Below, one piece after another: positions 45,235 to 53,953 of a DNA stretch of 60,083 nt. Source of the stretch: a virus; the IMG/VR virus record IMGVR_UViG_3300044630_003239, positions 1 to 60,083 of that record; one strand, 5' to 3'. A program made the position numbers and the translations under genes. The first letter of the stretch is position 1, and each line of letters opens with the position of its first letter. The notes below the pieces were generated by a model. That model searched no databases and was not told the DNA's origin. It saw nothing but the letters and a program-made list of their open reading frames with translations.

Positions 45235-45981
45235 GTGAGTAAAAAAGATACTATAACAATATACTGGTGTCCCTGGACTTTACCTGATAAGCAATATGAT
45301 ATGATGCTATTTGATTTAGTTCCAGTATCGCTAATGGGTGATTTGCAAAAAAGAAGAGCAAAAAATCCCATAATTCCAAAATCAAATTTTTTACAACCAG
45401 GAGACTATCAGTCCTGTTCTGCACTTCATACTCTTTCAAATAATATGTTTATAATTAAAACTCAACTAGATGCAGAAATATTCTTAAACGATGATGGAAG
45501 CATTATTCCAAATAATTCAAATTCTATTTTTTTTACAGAAAGAGTTTCTTCATTAGAAGATGCGTTCAGCGTGGATTTTGACTTAAACTATATCTTTTTT
45601 TCAGAAGAATCGGTAGACATGACTATAAGTCCAGCATATATGCATAACACGACACATAACGAGTATGGCTTTGTAGCGCCAGCAAAATTTAATATTTCAT
45701 CTTGGATTAGACCAACCCCAACTATCTTTCAATTATGGAAAGATGTTAGAACTTTAAAATTTAAAAAAAATGAGCCTGTATCGTATATCACTTTTGATAC
45801 AGAAAAAAAAATACAATTTGTAAAATTTGAATTAACACCAGAATTATTTAACATGATAAAAGCCTGTGGAACTTATAAATTCATTAATCCTTATCAAAAA
45901 ATGGTACAACTTTATGATATTTTTAATAAAAATGGACTAAGGTCACGAGTTTTAAAAGAAATAAAGAAAAATCTAATATAG
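45235..45981 (+). CDS. Family B protein (paralogue 2)
   Basis: 248 residues, GTG start: SKKDTITIYWCPW. Shares with 41917-42669 CSALHTLSNNMFIIKTQLDAEIFLNDDG, YIFFSEESVDMTISPAYMH, FNISSWIRPTPTIFQLW and EPVSYITFDTEKKIQFVKFELTPEL. Unknown. Confidence 0.68.
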   Translation: MSKKDTITIYWCPWTLPDKQYDMMLFDLVPVSLMGDLQKRRAKNPIIPKSNFLQPGDYQSCSALHTLSNNMFIIKTQLDAEIFLNDDGSIIPNNSNSIFFTERVSSLEDAFSVDFDLNYIFFSEESVDMTISPAYMHNTTHNEYGFVAPAKFNISSWIRPTPTIFQLWKDVRTLKFKKNEPVSYITFDTEKKIQFVKFELTPELFNMIKACGTYKFINPYQKMVQLYDIFNKNGLRSRVLKEIKKNLI

Positions 45982-45990
45982 TAATATTTA

Positions 45991-45999
45991 TGGTATAAT
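45991..45999 (+). promoter_or_regulatory. Extended -10 promoter
   Basis: TGGTATAAT eight bases before the ATG at 46008. Confidence 0.6.
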
Positions 46000-46007
46000 C
46001 TTATATT

Positions 46008-46424
46008 ATGTGCTCTCCTTCAATTGAAAAACTTGGTGCTTCACCAGCCAACATACAATGGACTGTGGTCCGTGGAGATAATGCAAACCTTAAAGTAGAA
46101 TTTTTTGAAGACGACGAAGTTACCCCATATGACACAGGCGCTTGGGTTTTTTCAGCAACAGCCTATGATCCTTCATCTGACGTTTTAGATGAACTAGTTG
46201 TTGAGACATATGAGGATGGGGTTGTATATATTCTTGCCGACAAAAATATTACTCAAAACTGGGGCGGTACAAAATATAAGCCTATTGTTGCAGAGTTAAG
46301 ATTTGACCTTACCGCCACAATTCCTGGAGATGGAGTATCTGGAGGAGGAGGAGACCTTGAAACTGTATGGACTCCTGTTGTTGGAACAATATGCGTTCTT
46401 GGAGATGTTAGTGGAACGCTATGA
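46008..46424 (+). CDS. Tail appendage protein (BppU-like)
   Basis: 138 residues. ANIQWTVVRGDNANLKVEFFEDDE...WVFSATAYDPSS resembles the baseplate/tail protein domain of the 53298 gene (VNWTIVKGDTASFMVYLTDD...WTIEAEFKRP). Receptor-binding appendage adaptor likely. Confidence 0.75.
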   Translation: MCSPSIEKLGASPANIQWTVVRGDNANLKVEFFEDDEVTPYDTGAWVFSATAYDPSSDVLDELVVETYEDGVVYILADKNITQNWGGTKYKPIVAELRFDLTATIPGDGVSGGGGDLETVWTPVVGTICVLGDVSGTL

Positions 46425-46501
46425 TAGTTAAAGTAACTTCAAATAAAGCAAATCTTCCATCTGCAGTTAAAGTTGGAACAAAGATCTATAAAGTAAAGTA
46501 A
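46421..46501 (+). CDS. 26-residue peptide
   Basis: MIVKVTSNKANLPSAVKVGTKIYKVK; ATGA overlap with the upstream gene, basic. Real because of the coupling, but unrecognised. Confidence 0.5.
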   Translation: MIVKVTSNKANLPSAVKVGTKIYKVK

Positions 46502-46510
46502 AATATATCC

Positions 46511-47248
46511 ATGGCAACTAACATGGAACCACCTCAACCATTAAAGAAAAAAAACTATTTAGACGCTGTAAAGTCTACTACTCCACAAGAACTAAATAAG
46601 CAGTATATTGCCGTACCTGGTCTTCAGGGTGAAACTGGCCTTCAAGGACCTAAAGGAGATAAGGGTGACAAGGGTGATCAGGGACCACAGGGACCAAAAG
46701 GTGATCAAGGTAAGACTGGTCCCCAGGGAGAGCGTGGAGAGCCTGGTAAGGGCGGAGAAGGCTATGACTCGCCATCTGGACAGTATCCAGGTTGGGCATA
46801 TTACCAAAACAAAATAGATAAGCCAACTCTTTTAGGACCCCAAAGAGGAGATGATGGATGGGTATCTCTTAATTTTTATGCAGATCTTGAGTCATCTAAT
46901 GAAGAGTATATTATAAAAAATACAAACCAACTTTGGTTATCCGATATGAACATTTTTAATTTTAAGGCATTAAGGCTAGGTGCTAAGGTTGATATAAGAT
47001 ATGATTTTACAATAACTACTGAGTCAAACTATACAGAGTTATGGCTTAGAACATTTAATGAAAAATATTTTAAGTCCCCAACATCTTATGTAGCAAACCT
47101 TAAATACCAGTATTCTTACGATATGTCATTTTTTCAAACATTGTATATTGATGACCAAAGAATTAAATCCTATGGGGCAAGACCTCAAGCAAGAACAGAC
47201 TCAGAAAGTAACTTGCTATTAAAAGGCATCTATATTTCAGTTTGTTAA
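46511..47248 (+). CDS. Collagen-like tail-fibre protein
   Basis: 245 residues. About residues 37-84 are 15-16 Gly-x-y triplets (GLQGETGLQGPKGDKGDKG and so on), a phage-type collagen helix that trimerises fibres; the C-terminal 150 residues form a beta-rich tip. Start chosen at the first ATG. Confidence 0.85.
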   Translation: MATNMEPPQPLKKKNYLDAVKSTTPQELNKQYIAVPGLQGETGLQGPKGDKGDKGDQGPQGPKGDQGKTGPQGERGEPGKGGEGYDSPSGQYPGWAYYQNKIDKPTLLGPQRGDDGWVSLNFYADLESSNEEYIIKNTNQLWLSDMNIFNFKALRLGAKVDIRYDFTITTESNYTELWLRTFNEKYFKSPTSYVANLKYQYSYDMSFFQTLYIDDQRIKSYGARPQARTDSESNLLLKGIYISVC

Positions 47249-47251
47249 TGG

Positions 47252-47259
47252 TATAATAA
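47252..47259 (+). promoter_or_regulatory. -10 box
   Basis: GGTATAAT ahead of the 47273 gene; AGGAGG SD follows. Confidence 0.5.
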
Positions 47260-47272
47260 AGCAGGAGGAATA

Positions 47273-47629
47273 ATGGCATTTCCAGGTACTTATAATTTTA
47301 GTTATTATCGTGGGGACACGTATCAATTTGTAATCCGTCCAAAAAATGCAAATGGAACAACCTTTTCACTAGATGCTTATGCAGGCAACGCAGACTTTAC
47401 AATATCAAATAGACGTGGTAGCACTGGAACTCAAATTTCAGCAACTGCAACAGTAGACACAGCAAACGATATTGTTACATGCACAATAACTGGAGCAACT
47501 GGAAGAGGCCTAGTTGGAGGAACAACATATGTTTATGACGTTCAAATTGATAATGGCGCTGGAGTTATTTTTACATTGCTTACTGGATCAATAACAGTTA
47601 CAGACGACATTACTGGGGCAGTGGTTTAA
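47273..47629 (+). CDS. Tail appendage protein
   Basis: 118 residues: YYRGDTYQFVIRPKNANGTTFSLDAYAGNADFTISNR and VYDVQIDNGAGVIFTLLTGSITV; same class as 46008 and 53298 (phage tail Ig-like domain). Confidence 0.72.
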   Translation: MAFPGTYNFSYYRGDTYQFVIRPKNANGTTFSLDAYAGNADFTISNRRGSTGTQISATATVDTANDIVTCTITGATGRGLVGGTTYVYDVQIDNGAGVIFTLLTGSITVTDDITGAVV

Positions 47630-48192
47630 TGGCAGATGTTGTTTTATCAAATGATGATTTAACTGTTTTGGCTGGCCCTTCAACCGTTGAACTTCTTGTT
47701 GATATTGGTCCAACTGGAACTCGTGGTAGTAAGTTTTTTGTTGGCATAGGAAATCCAAATTCCCTTTCTGGATTAGGTCAAATACTAAATGATATGTATA
47801 TTGATACAGCACCTGGTCCAAACTATGGATATCTATATCAATATATTTCAGCCCCTGGTGGTTCTTCATGGGTTGAGGTTTTACGTGTGAACCCAACAAT
47901 TTATTCTAAATTACACACAGTAACTTTTGCTTCAGGAACAAGCGCATATGCTGGAAATGGATCTGTAGTTATTCCAATAACAGATATATCTACTTCTGCT
48001 GGACTTACCGCCGAAAACTTTAATGTTCAATATTCAATCCAAAATACAAAACCACTAGCATCTTCTCTTTCATCTGTTCAGATATCTGGAACAGATTTAG
48101 TTATAAATCTTGAGGCTTCCGAATATGATGGAACTTGGGGTGCCTTTGATGCAGAGGTTTCAGTTCACATTTTTGTATCGGTTATGATATAA
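47629..48192 (+). CDS. Tail-fibre-like protein
   Basis: 187 residues; VELLVDIGPTGTRGSKFFVGIGNPNSLSG has a collagen-like G-P-T-G start followed by beta sequence. Overlaps the upstream stop. Confidence 0.7.
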   Translation: MADVVLSNDDLTVLAGPSTVELLVDIGPTGTRGSKFFVGIGNPNSLSGLGQILNDMYIDTAPGPNYGYLYQYISAPGGSSWVEVLRVNPTIYSKLHTVTFASGTSAYAGNGSVVIPITDISTSAGLTAENFNVQYSIQNTKPLASSLSSVQISGTDLVINLEASEYDGTWGAFDAEVSVHIFVSVMI

Positions 48193-48210
48193 TGAACGAG
48201 GTGAAATGAC

Positions 48211-48735
48211 ATGGCAGCAGAATCAATAGGAGCACTATACTCCACAAAAATTCCAGGGTATGCAGACAATGCTGATATTCAGGCTGCATTTAAGTTATAT
48301 CATTATGGCTCAACAGATTATAATACTGCAAATGCCAATACCGCAAATTTAGTAAATCCATCTATTGCATACACATTAAATGACCTACAGGGACAAATTA
48401 CTAGCCTTGATCCAACAGGATCTGTTTCAAAATCTACGATTGATGCAAAAGGAGATTTACTTGTAGGTTCTGCAAATGACACAGTAGATAATTTATCTAT
48501 TGGAAGCGATAACTATGTTTTAACAGCAGATTCAACTCAGACACTTGGATTAAAATGGGCAGCACTTCCAATAGCAAGCACAAGTGGAGCAGGAGTAGTT
48601 CAACTAACAGACTCAACTTCTTCAACATCAACATCAACTGCTGCAACTCCAGCATCGGTTAAGTCTGCATATGACTTAGCATCTGCAGCAGCAGAAGCAG
48701 GAATTCCAGTTACACTGATGATGATGGGTGGATAA
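48211..48735 (+). CDS. Tail-fibre protein
   Basis: 174 residues; the module KGDLLVGSANDTVDNLSIGSDN...TADS...LKWAA recurs in 54410. Ends in polar repeats. Fibre shaft component. Confidence 0.75.
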   Translation: MAAESIGALYSTKIPGYADNADIQAAFKLYHYGSTDYNTANANTANLVNPSIAYTLNDLQGQITSLDPTGSVSKSTIDAKGDLLVGSANDTVDNLSIGSDNYVLTADSTQTLGLKWAALPIASTSGAGVVQLTDSTSSTSTSTAATPASVKSAYDLASAAAEAGIPVTLMMMGG

Positions 48736-48796
48736 AATGTATGTTATAATTAGCATAGATTCAGTGCAAGCGCACAGAAAAAGAGGAGAAAAATAA

Positions 48797-49129
48797 ATGC
48801 CAACAACATATAAGGTGCTAGGACAATTAGCACCAGCAAATACATCGGAGGCAACACTTTATACTGTGCCTTCTTCAACACAAGCAGTAGTGTCAACAGT
48901 TTCTGTATCAAATCTAACTGGAACAGCAGCAAACGCAACAATTAACGTTTGTGTAAATGGTGCAGCCTCTGCAAACGCAAACACATTCTTAAAGACTGTT
49001 TCAATTCCAGGAACATCAACAGTTACATTTACTGTAGGACTAACTCTTGGAGCAGCAGATCTTATCAGAGTAACATCTGGTACAAATAACGCACTAGCAT
49101 TTCAAGCATTTGGAAGCGAGATTTCCTAA
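48797..49129 (+). CDS. Tail-fibre-like protein
   Basis: 110 residues: TYKVLGQLAPANTSEATLYTVPSSTQAVVSTVSVSNLTGT; a fibre head domain common in phage. AGGAGA SD. Confidence 0.72.
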   Translation: MPTTYKVLGQLAPANTSEATLYTVPSSTQAVVSTVSVSNLTGTAANATINVCVNGAASANANTFLKTVSIPGTSTVTFTVGLTLGAADLIRVTSGTNNALAFQAFGSEIS

Positions 49130-49131
49130 TC

Positions 49132-50172
49132 ATGGCAATACGTTCTAATGGATCAATACAAAGCACGGCGACAGGTGCATCTTTCCCAGCAAAGACAACT
49201 CCTGGACCAATATCTACCTTTAGTGCAACACCAGCATCTGGAACACAGATGAACCTTTCTTGGTCTGCACCAACAAGTAACGGAAATGATACAGTTACTG
49301 GCTATAAGGTTGAGCATGCTGTAACTTCTGTTGGAACGTATACAGTCTTTGCAGCAAATCAAGCAGAAACAACTGCTTCAATAACAGGACTAACAAATGG
49401 AACAAACTACACATTTCGTATTACTCCAATAAATGGTGTAGGTACTGGACAAGCAAATACATTTGCAGCAACTCTTAGGTTTGGTTTAGGAACACTTACT
49501 TTTCAAGAGTTTACTTCAACTGGAACATGGACGGCTCCAACAGGTGTTACAAAAGCAAATCTTATTTTAGTTGGCGGAGGTGGTGGTGGTAGTAGTAACC
49601 GTTCAGGAAATGCTGGCCATGGTGCAGATGTTAAAACATGGCTTGATGTAAGCGTTACTCCAGGAACAGGCTATGCTGTAACAATCGGTGCAAGAGGAAA
49701 TAACTCAGGTTCAAACGCAAATGGTGGAAGTACAACTGTTGTAATTGGTGGAACAACTTATACATCAGAAGGCGCACCTGGAGGAGTTCCAGCAGGTAGT
49801 GGAATGAGTTTTAGCAATGCAAATCTTCAAGCAGGAGCACTAGGTGGGGGACAGTCTCACACATTTGTTGGAAATCAACAAACACTTCAACCAGGATTTA
49901 ATAGATCAGAGTTTGGATTTGGAGCAGGTTGGGGAACCTCTGGAGGTGGTGGGGCAAGTCCCTTTAATGGTGCCTCTGATGCTCCTCAAGGAAACTACTG
50001 GTATCAACCACAAGGTGGATCAAACTACGGTGCAGGAGGCCAAACAGCAGTCTTTACTGGAATGAATCCTCCAGGTGGTGCAACTGGTGGTGCTGCCTCT
50101 GGACATGGTAACGGTGGTACTTGGAACAACTTCGGTTCAGCAGGAATTGCAAGAATTTATTGGTATGCATAG
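49132..50172 (+). CDS. Fibronectin III and glycine-rich tail protein
   Basis: 346 residues. Residues about 19-115 form a fibronectin type III domain (NLSWSAPTSNGNDTVTGYKVEH...GLTNGTNYTFRITPINGVG). Residues about 120-346 are Gly-rich (LILVGGGGGGSS and long Gly/Asn/Ser runs), like adhesive glycine-rich receptor-binding proteins. Confidence 0.85.
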   Translation: MAIRSNGSIQSTATGASFPAKTTPGPISTFSATPASGTQMNLSWSAPTSNGNDTVTGYKVEHAVTSVGTYTVFAANQAETTASITGLTNGTNYTFRITPINGVGTGQANTFAATLRFGLGTLTFQEFTSTGTWTAPTGVTKANLILVGGGGGGSSNRSGNAGHGADVKTWLDVSVTPGTGYAVTIGARGNNSGSNANGGSTTVVIGGTTYTSEGAPGGVPAGSGMSFSNANLQAGALGGGQSHTFVGNQQTLQPGFNRSEFGFGAGWGTSGGGGASPFNGASDAPQGNYWYQPQGGSNYGAGGQTAVFTGMNPPGGATGGAASGHGNGGTWNNFGSAGIARIYWYA

Positions 50173-50180
50173 GAGATATG

Positions 50181-50561
50181 ATGGCAACAGTTGATATAGC
50201 AGTAATAAAAGATAATGTTGTTGTAAATAACATTGTTGTTGAAGAAGAACTGGTTGATACACCAGAAGAAATGGAAACTTTTAGAATAGCCCTTGGTGCA
50301 GACATACTTGTTAATCCTGGATTTACGGCAACACCTGGTAGTCTTTATGATCCAGAAACAGGTAAAGTAGGAAAGCCACCAAAACCTTTTGAAGATTGGG
50401 TTTGGGGAGTAGAAAATAGATGGATTCCACCAATAGAGTATCCATCAGACGGAAAACTTTATGACTGGAATCAACTTTTCACCCGTTGGGATTTAGTAGA
50501 TCAAGAAGCCTTTGCTGAAATGCTTAGATCTCGTGGAATTCAAGTAAACCCTATTCTTTAA
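50181..50561 (+). CDS. Tail-associated protein
   Basis: 126 residues: VIKDNVVVNNIVVEEELVDTPEEMETFRIALGADILVNPGF...WVWGVENRWIPPIEYP. Fibre-attached or assembly protein. SD AGGAG five bases before 50181; ATG 50178 is also possible. Confidence 0.68.
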   Translation: MATVDIAVIKDNVVVNNIVVEEELVDTPEEMETFRIALGADILVNPGFTATPGSLYDPETGKVGKPPKPFEDWVWGVENRWIPPIEYPSDGKLYDWNQLFTRWDLVDQEAFAEMLRSRGIQVNPIL

Positions 50562-50572
50562 TATAGTATATA

Positions 50573-51316
50573 TTAATTAAAGGTTTTTTTGTTCCAAAAT
50601 TGATTTTTATATGATGCTATAATTTTTGATCTAAGTAAACTCATAGCCTCAACAGGATCAAAACCTTCTCCAGAATTATCTATTTCTGATAACCACTCAT
50701 CTCTTTTAAAAGGTATAACTTGAATCATTGGAGTTCCTTTTTCAATTATACCCTGAAAGTTCTTTTTCATTAAAAATGGAAAATGTACAACGCCAGGATA
50801 TGTATCTGTGTCTACGACCCCTGGAAGACAATAAAACGGAAGATCATGATGAAGTGGTGTTATAAATAAAGAACTATACCCTTTTGGTGTTTGTATAAAA
50901 TATGGATTAATCCATTTATAAGCAAATTTATGAAATTCATCAGCAATAGGTAAAATAGGCATTTGTTGTTCATGATGTGCAGTAACTAAATTTGCATCTT
51001 CAAGAACCCAATTTAAAAATTTTTCACCTGTTTCTTCAATATTTTTTACTTGAATATCAGATATAGTAGGAATGATATATCCCATAGACATTGAATCTCT
51101 TAGTGGTACACATTTTTTTATTGTAAGATTTATTTGTTTCGTTTTATAATGAGGATCATCATATGGTGTTAAGATTGGCATATTTGGTGTATTTCCATTC
51201 CAAGTAGATGGTGTATTTTTAAACCATTCAGGTAACATTTTTATTGCAGATACAGGTGTTGGAGCAATATATTTATATTTTTTTTCAGAAAGTGTAAATT
51301 TAATTTTTTTACTCAT
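50573..51316 (-). CDS. Family A protein (paralogue 3)
   Basis: 247 residues. MLPEWFKNTP, IKKCVPLRDSMSMGYI, PKGYSSLFITPLHHDLPFYCLPGVVDTD and FQGIIEKGTPMIQVIPFKRDEW. Tandem with paralogue 4. Unknown. Confidence 0.7.
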   Translation of the reverse strand: MSKKIKFTLSEKKYKYIAPTPVSAIKMLPEWFKNTPSTWNGNTPNMPILTPYDDPHYKTKQINLTIKKCVPLRDSMSMGYIIPTISDIQVKNIEETGEKFLNWVLEDANLVTAHHEQQMPILPIADEFHKFAYKWINPYFIQTPKGYSSLFITPLHHDLPFYCLPGVVDTDTYPGVVHFPFLMKKNFQGIIEKGTPMIQVIPFKRDEWLSEIDNSGEGFDPVEAMSLLRSKIIASYKNQFWNKKTFN

Positions 51317-52041
51317 TATTCAAAACTCTTTCTTTGCCAAAAGTTATTTTTATAAAATCCAGTATAAAAACTTCTTGCCTGCCATCTTATTTTTTTTGTA
51401 TTTTTTTCTAAATCTATATCCATTACTGATTTCCAATTATCTCTCTTAATCAATACTAGTTGAGCATAAGGAGTTCCAGCAGGAATAATACCTTCAAAAT
51501 TATTTTTTAAAAAAAATGGAACAAAACCACCAGATGAATATTTGTCAGTATCTATGATTCCAGATGTAGTTGTAAAAGGAAGATCAAATCTGTTTAAAGG
51601 ATGTGTTAGTAAACAACTATACCCATCTGGTGTTTTAAACCCAAATGGAATCTGCCAGGCAAAATGATTATTATGGTGTCCAGAAGGCCTTGGAATAAGA
51701 GAACCTACCTTGCCAAATCTTTCAGTAATTGGAGATGGCGTTCCACCCCAAGATATTGTTGGTAAACCATTTTCATTAATTTCAACAATTAAATCCATTG
51801 CAGTTTCAAACATATATCCATGAGTTAAACTATCTAAAAATGGAATGCATCTTTTTAAACCAACATTTGCAATTCCAAGTTCTCCATTAGAACGAAAATG
51901 CGGATAGTCTTTGTCATCAGAATACAATTCAGAATCTTTATACCATTTAGGGATATAAAATTTTGATGATTTTGGTTTATCTAAAAATTCAACATTTGTG
52001 AGTGCATCTTCTCTAAAAAATTTTATTGTCTTTTTTTTCAT
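51316..52041 (-). CDS. Family A protein (paralogue 4)
   Basis: 241 residues. IPKWYKDSE, LKRCIPFLDSLTHGYMF, PDGYSCLLTHPLNRFDLPFTTTSGIIDTD and FEGIIPAGTPYAQLVLIKRDNW; closest to paralogue 1. A five-codon leaderless mini-ORF overlaps its start. Confidence 0.7.
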   Translation of the reverse strand: MKKKTIKFFREDALTNVEFLDKPKSSKFYIPKWYKDSELYSDDKDYPHFRSNGELGIANVGLKRCIPFLDSLTHGYMFETAMDLIVEINENGLPTISWGGTPSPITERFGKVGSLIPRPSGHHNNHFAWQIPFGFKTPDGYSCLLTHPLNRFDLPFTTTSGIIDTDKYSSGGFVPFFLKNNFEGIIPAGTPYAQLVLIKRDNWKSVMDIDLEKNTKKIRWQARSFYTGFYKNNFWQRKSFE

Positions 52042-52051
52042 TTTTTGCCCC

Positions 52052-52067
52052 CCATGTATAAATTATA
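52052..52067 (-). promoter_or_regulatory. Leaderless mini-leader before family A paralogue 4
   Basis: TATAAT (52062-52067), six bases, ATG GGG GGC AAA AAA TGA; the TGA overlaps the gene ATG. Confidence 0.6.
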
Positions 52068-52078
52068 GCATATATACT

Positions 52079-52624
52079 TTATTTAGGAAATCTATTCATC
52101 CACATTCTAGTTTTAGGTGTTATGCCTTTCCAAGAAGACCAATCTTCTCCACCCCTAGACATATAGTATGCAATCTCAGCATTTTTAACGGGATTAAATA
52201 ATTCAGCGTTAGAGTTAAGATCAAACTTATCTCGTCTATCTGGACCCAAGTTGTCAATCATGTTAATTTGAAACACCCCGTAGGATGAGTCCCCAGTCTT
52301 ATGGTTTCCGTTAAATGCTAAAGGACGACCATTAGATTCTTTCTTGGCAATAGCCCAAGCCACCACTAAATCATTACCTCTAAACCCAACAAGGTAAAGA
52401 AGGTCTTTTAGTTCAACATCTGTAAGATGTGTTTTGTTTTCATAACTTTCTAACATTTTTGCTTTAGAAACAACAAAAGCCACCTTGTGGGTGGCAGCAG
52501 GGTTTTCAGCCTGTTTAGTTAGTAAGTTATTTTCCGTACTTGATGCATTGGCAAAATTGCTAAATGGTGCAACAACCCCTACCAATGCTAGGATTCCAAT
52601 CCAAGCCTTTAAATCTCTTCTCAT
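52079..52624 (-). CDS. Exported lytic transglycosylase (SLT-type)
   Basis: 181 residues. Signal peptide (WIGILALVGVVAPFSNFANA). VVAWAIAKKESNGRPLAFNGN carries the catalytic Glu; SSYGVFQINMIDN is the second conserved block. AGGAGG SD. It would cut wall peptidoglycan from outside the membrane, unlike the endolysin; a role in entry or in inserting surface proteins is inferred. Confidence 0.85.
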   Translation of the reverse strand: MRRDLKAWIGILALVGVVAPFSNFANASSTENNLLTKQAENPAATHKVAFVVSKAKMLESYENKTHLTDVELKDLLYLVGFRGNDLVVAWAIAKKESNGRPLAFNGNHKTGDSSYGVFQINMIDNLGPDRRDKFDLNSNAELFNPVKNAEIAYYMSRGGEDWSSWKGITPKTRMWMNRFPK

Positions 52625-52751
52625 AATAAAAACCTCCTAGAGACTAAAAATGCTACTTGTTAGTAGCATGTATTAATTATAACATGAATTTGAGTTTAAA
52701 GTCAAACTTTAGGTAACATTTCTATAACTTTTTAATTTTTTGTGCGGAAAG

Positions 52752-52760
52752 TGGTATAAT
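52752..52760 (+). promoter_or_regulatory. Extended -10 promoter
   Basis: TGGTATAAT ten bases before the ATG at 52771. Confidence 0.55.
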
Positions 52761-52770
52761 AATAAGTACT

Positions 52771-53298
52771 ATGGCTACTGGTGCAACTACTAATTATGAT
52801 CTTCCTTATCCCGTTTTAAGTGACCCTGTAAATGTTCACGAAGACATTCAATCACTTGCAGAACGATTAGAAGATATACTTTCTAATGTTGGTATTCCGT
52901 TTGTTTCTTTAGAAGTTAGAAATGTAACAGGTTCAACAATTGCAAAAGGAACTCCAGTATATATTTCTGGTTATTCAACAAAACCAACAATTGCAAAATG
53001 TGATTCAGACGATTTAACAACATTCCCAGTTGCTGGAATAACCCAGTCAGCAATTTCAACTGCAACAGATGGAGTTATTATTGTTTCTGGAGTATTTGAA
53101 GGAATTAATACTTCTTCATATACCGCTGGAGAAATACTATATGTTGCAAATGGTGGAGGACTTACAGATACAATTCCTGCAGGTGGATCAGGTGCCGTAG
53201 CAGTAGTTGCAAAGTCAAATGCTTCAACTGGAATCATTATTGTTGGACAGCCAAAAGGCAATGGAACATGGGGATCAATGAAAGCAGGTTTAGCATAA
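52771..53298 (+). CDS. Tail-fibre-type protein
   Basis: 175 residues: DLPYPVLSDPVNVHEDIQSLAERLED followed by VTGSTIAKGTPVYISGY and VIIVSGVFEGINTSSYTAGE; a capsid/tail adhesin fold common in cyanophage fibres. Confidence 0.75.
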   Translation: MATGATTNYDLPYPVLSDPVNVHEDIQSLAERLEDILSNVGIPFVSLEVRNVTGSTIAKGTPVYISGYSTKPTIAKCDSDDLTTFPVAGITQSAISTATDGVIIVSGVFEGINTSSYTAGEILYVANGGGLTDTIPAGGSGAVAVVAKSNASTGIIIVGQPKGNGTWGSMKAGLA

Positions 53299-53711
53299 TG
53301 GCAGTTTTTAGAGGTCAAGGCGCATCTACATACGATATTGGTGAAGCACCACCATTTGTTAATTGGACTATTGTAAAAGGAGATACGGCATCTTTTATGG
53401 TCTATTTAACAGATGATGCAAGACAGCCTTTAACTATTTCTGATTGGACAATAGAGGCAGAATTTAAAAGACCAACTACCCCCGTTGATCCTCAAACTAT
53501 TACAGACTCTGCAACAATACTTTTTACAATTAACCCAGCACAAGACTTAGATGATGAAGACGGGGAATTTAAGGTTAACCTAACTGCAGCACAAACTGCA
53601 CAGTTGCAAACAAACGACATCTTTGATATTGAACTGCGTCTTCCACAAAACACACTTGTATGGACAGTTGCTCAAGGAAAGATCACCCTACTTGAGGATG
53701 TTACAAACTAG
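53298..53711 (+). CDS. Tail appendage protein (BppU-like)
   Basis: 137 residues from the ATG at 53298 (TAATG overlap). PPFVNWTIVKGDTASFMVYLTDDARQPLTISDWTIEAEFKRP. Paralogue of 46008-46424. Confidence 0.75.
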   Translation: MAVFRGQGASTYDIGEAPPFVNWTIVKGDTASFMVYLTDDARQPLTISDWTIEAEFKRPTTPVDPQTITDSATILFTINPAQDLDDEDGEFKVNLTAAQTAQLQTNDIFDIELRLPQNTLVWTVAQGKITLLEDVTN

Positions 53712-53932
53712 TGGCAACTATTGCTATAAACAATAACAATCCTATTAATACAAAGGTTATTGAAAGAGTTTCTTTTCCAAAAGTAGAGATTGTTGATTTA
53801 AACCGTGGTATAAAGATAAACTCAGTACTACCATTTAGAGTAAGATTCACAGCAATACAAATACCAAGTGCTATTGGAAATGTCCCAGCAATTCCTTTAC
53901 AGGTAATTGGTTTCTCTAACTATATACTTTAA
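53711..53932 (+). CDS. Small tail protein
   Basis: 73 residues, GTG start overlapping the previous TAG. INTKVIERVSFPKVEIVDLNRGIKI; unknown. Confidence 0.6.
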   Translation: MATIAINNNNPINTKVIERVSFPKVEIVDLNRGIKINSVLPFRVRFTAIQIPSAIGNVPAIPLQVIGFSNYIL

Positions 53933-53941
53933 AATATATGA

Positions 53942-53947
53942 TATAAT
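53942..53947 (+). promoter_or_regulatory. Extended -10 promoter, leaderless
   Basis: TGATATAAT, six bases to the ATG at 53954. Confidence 0.65.
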
Positions 53948-53953
53948 TCAAGC

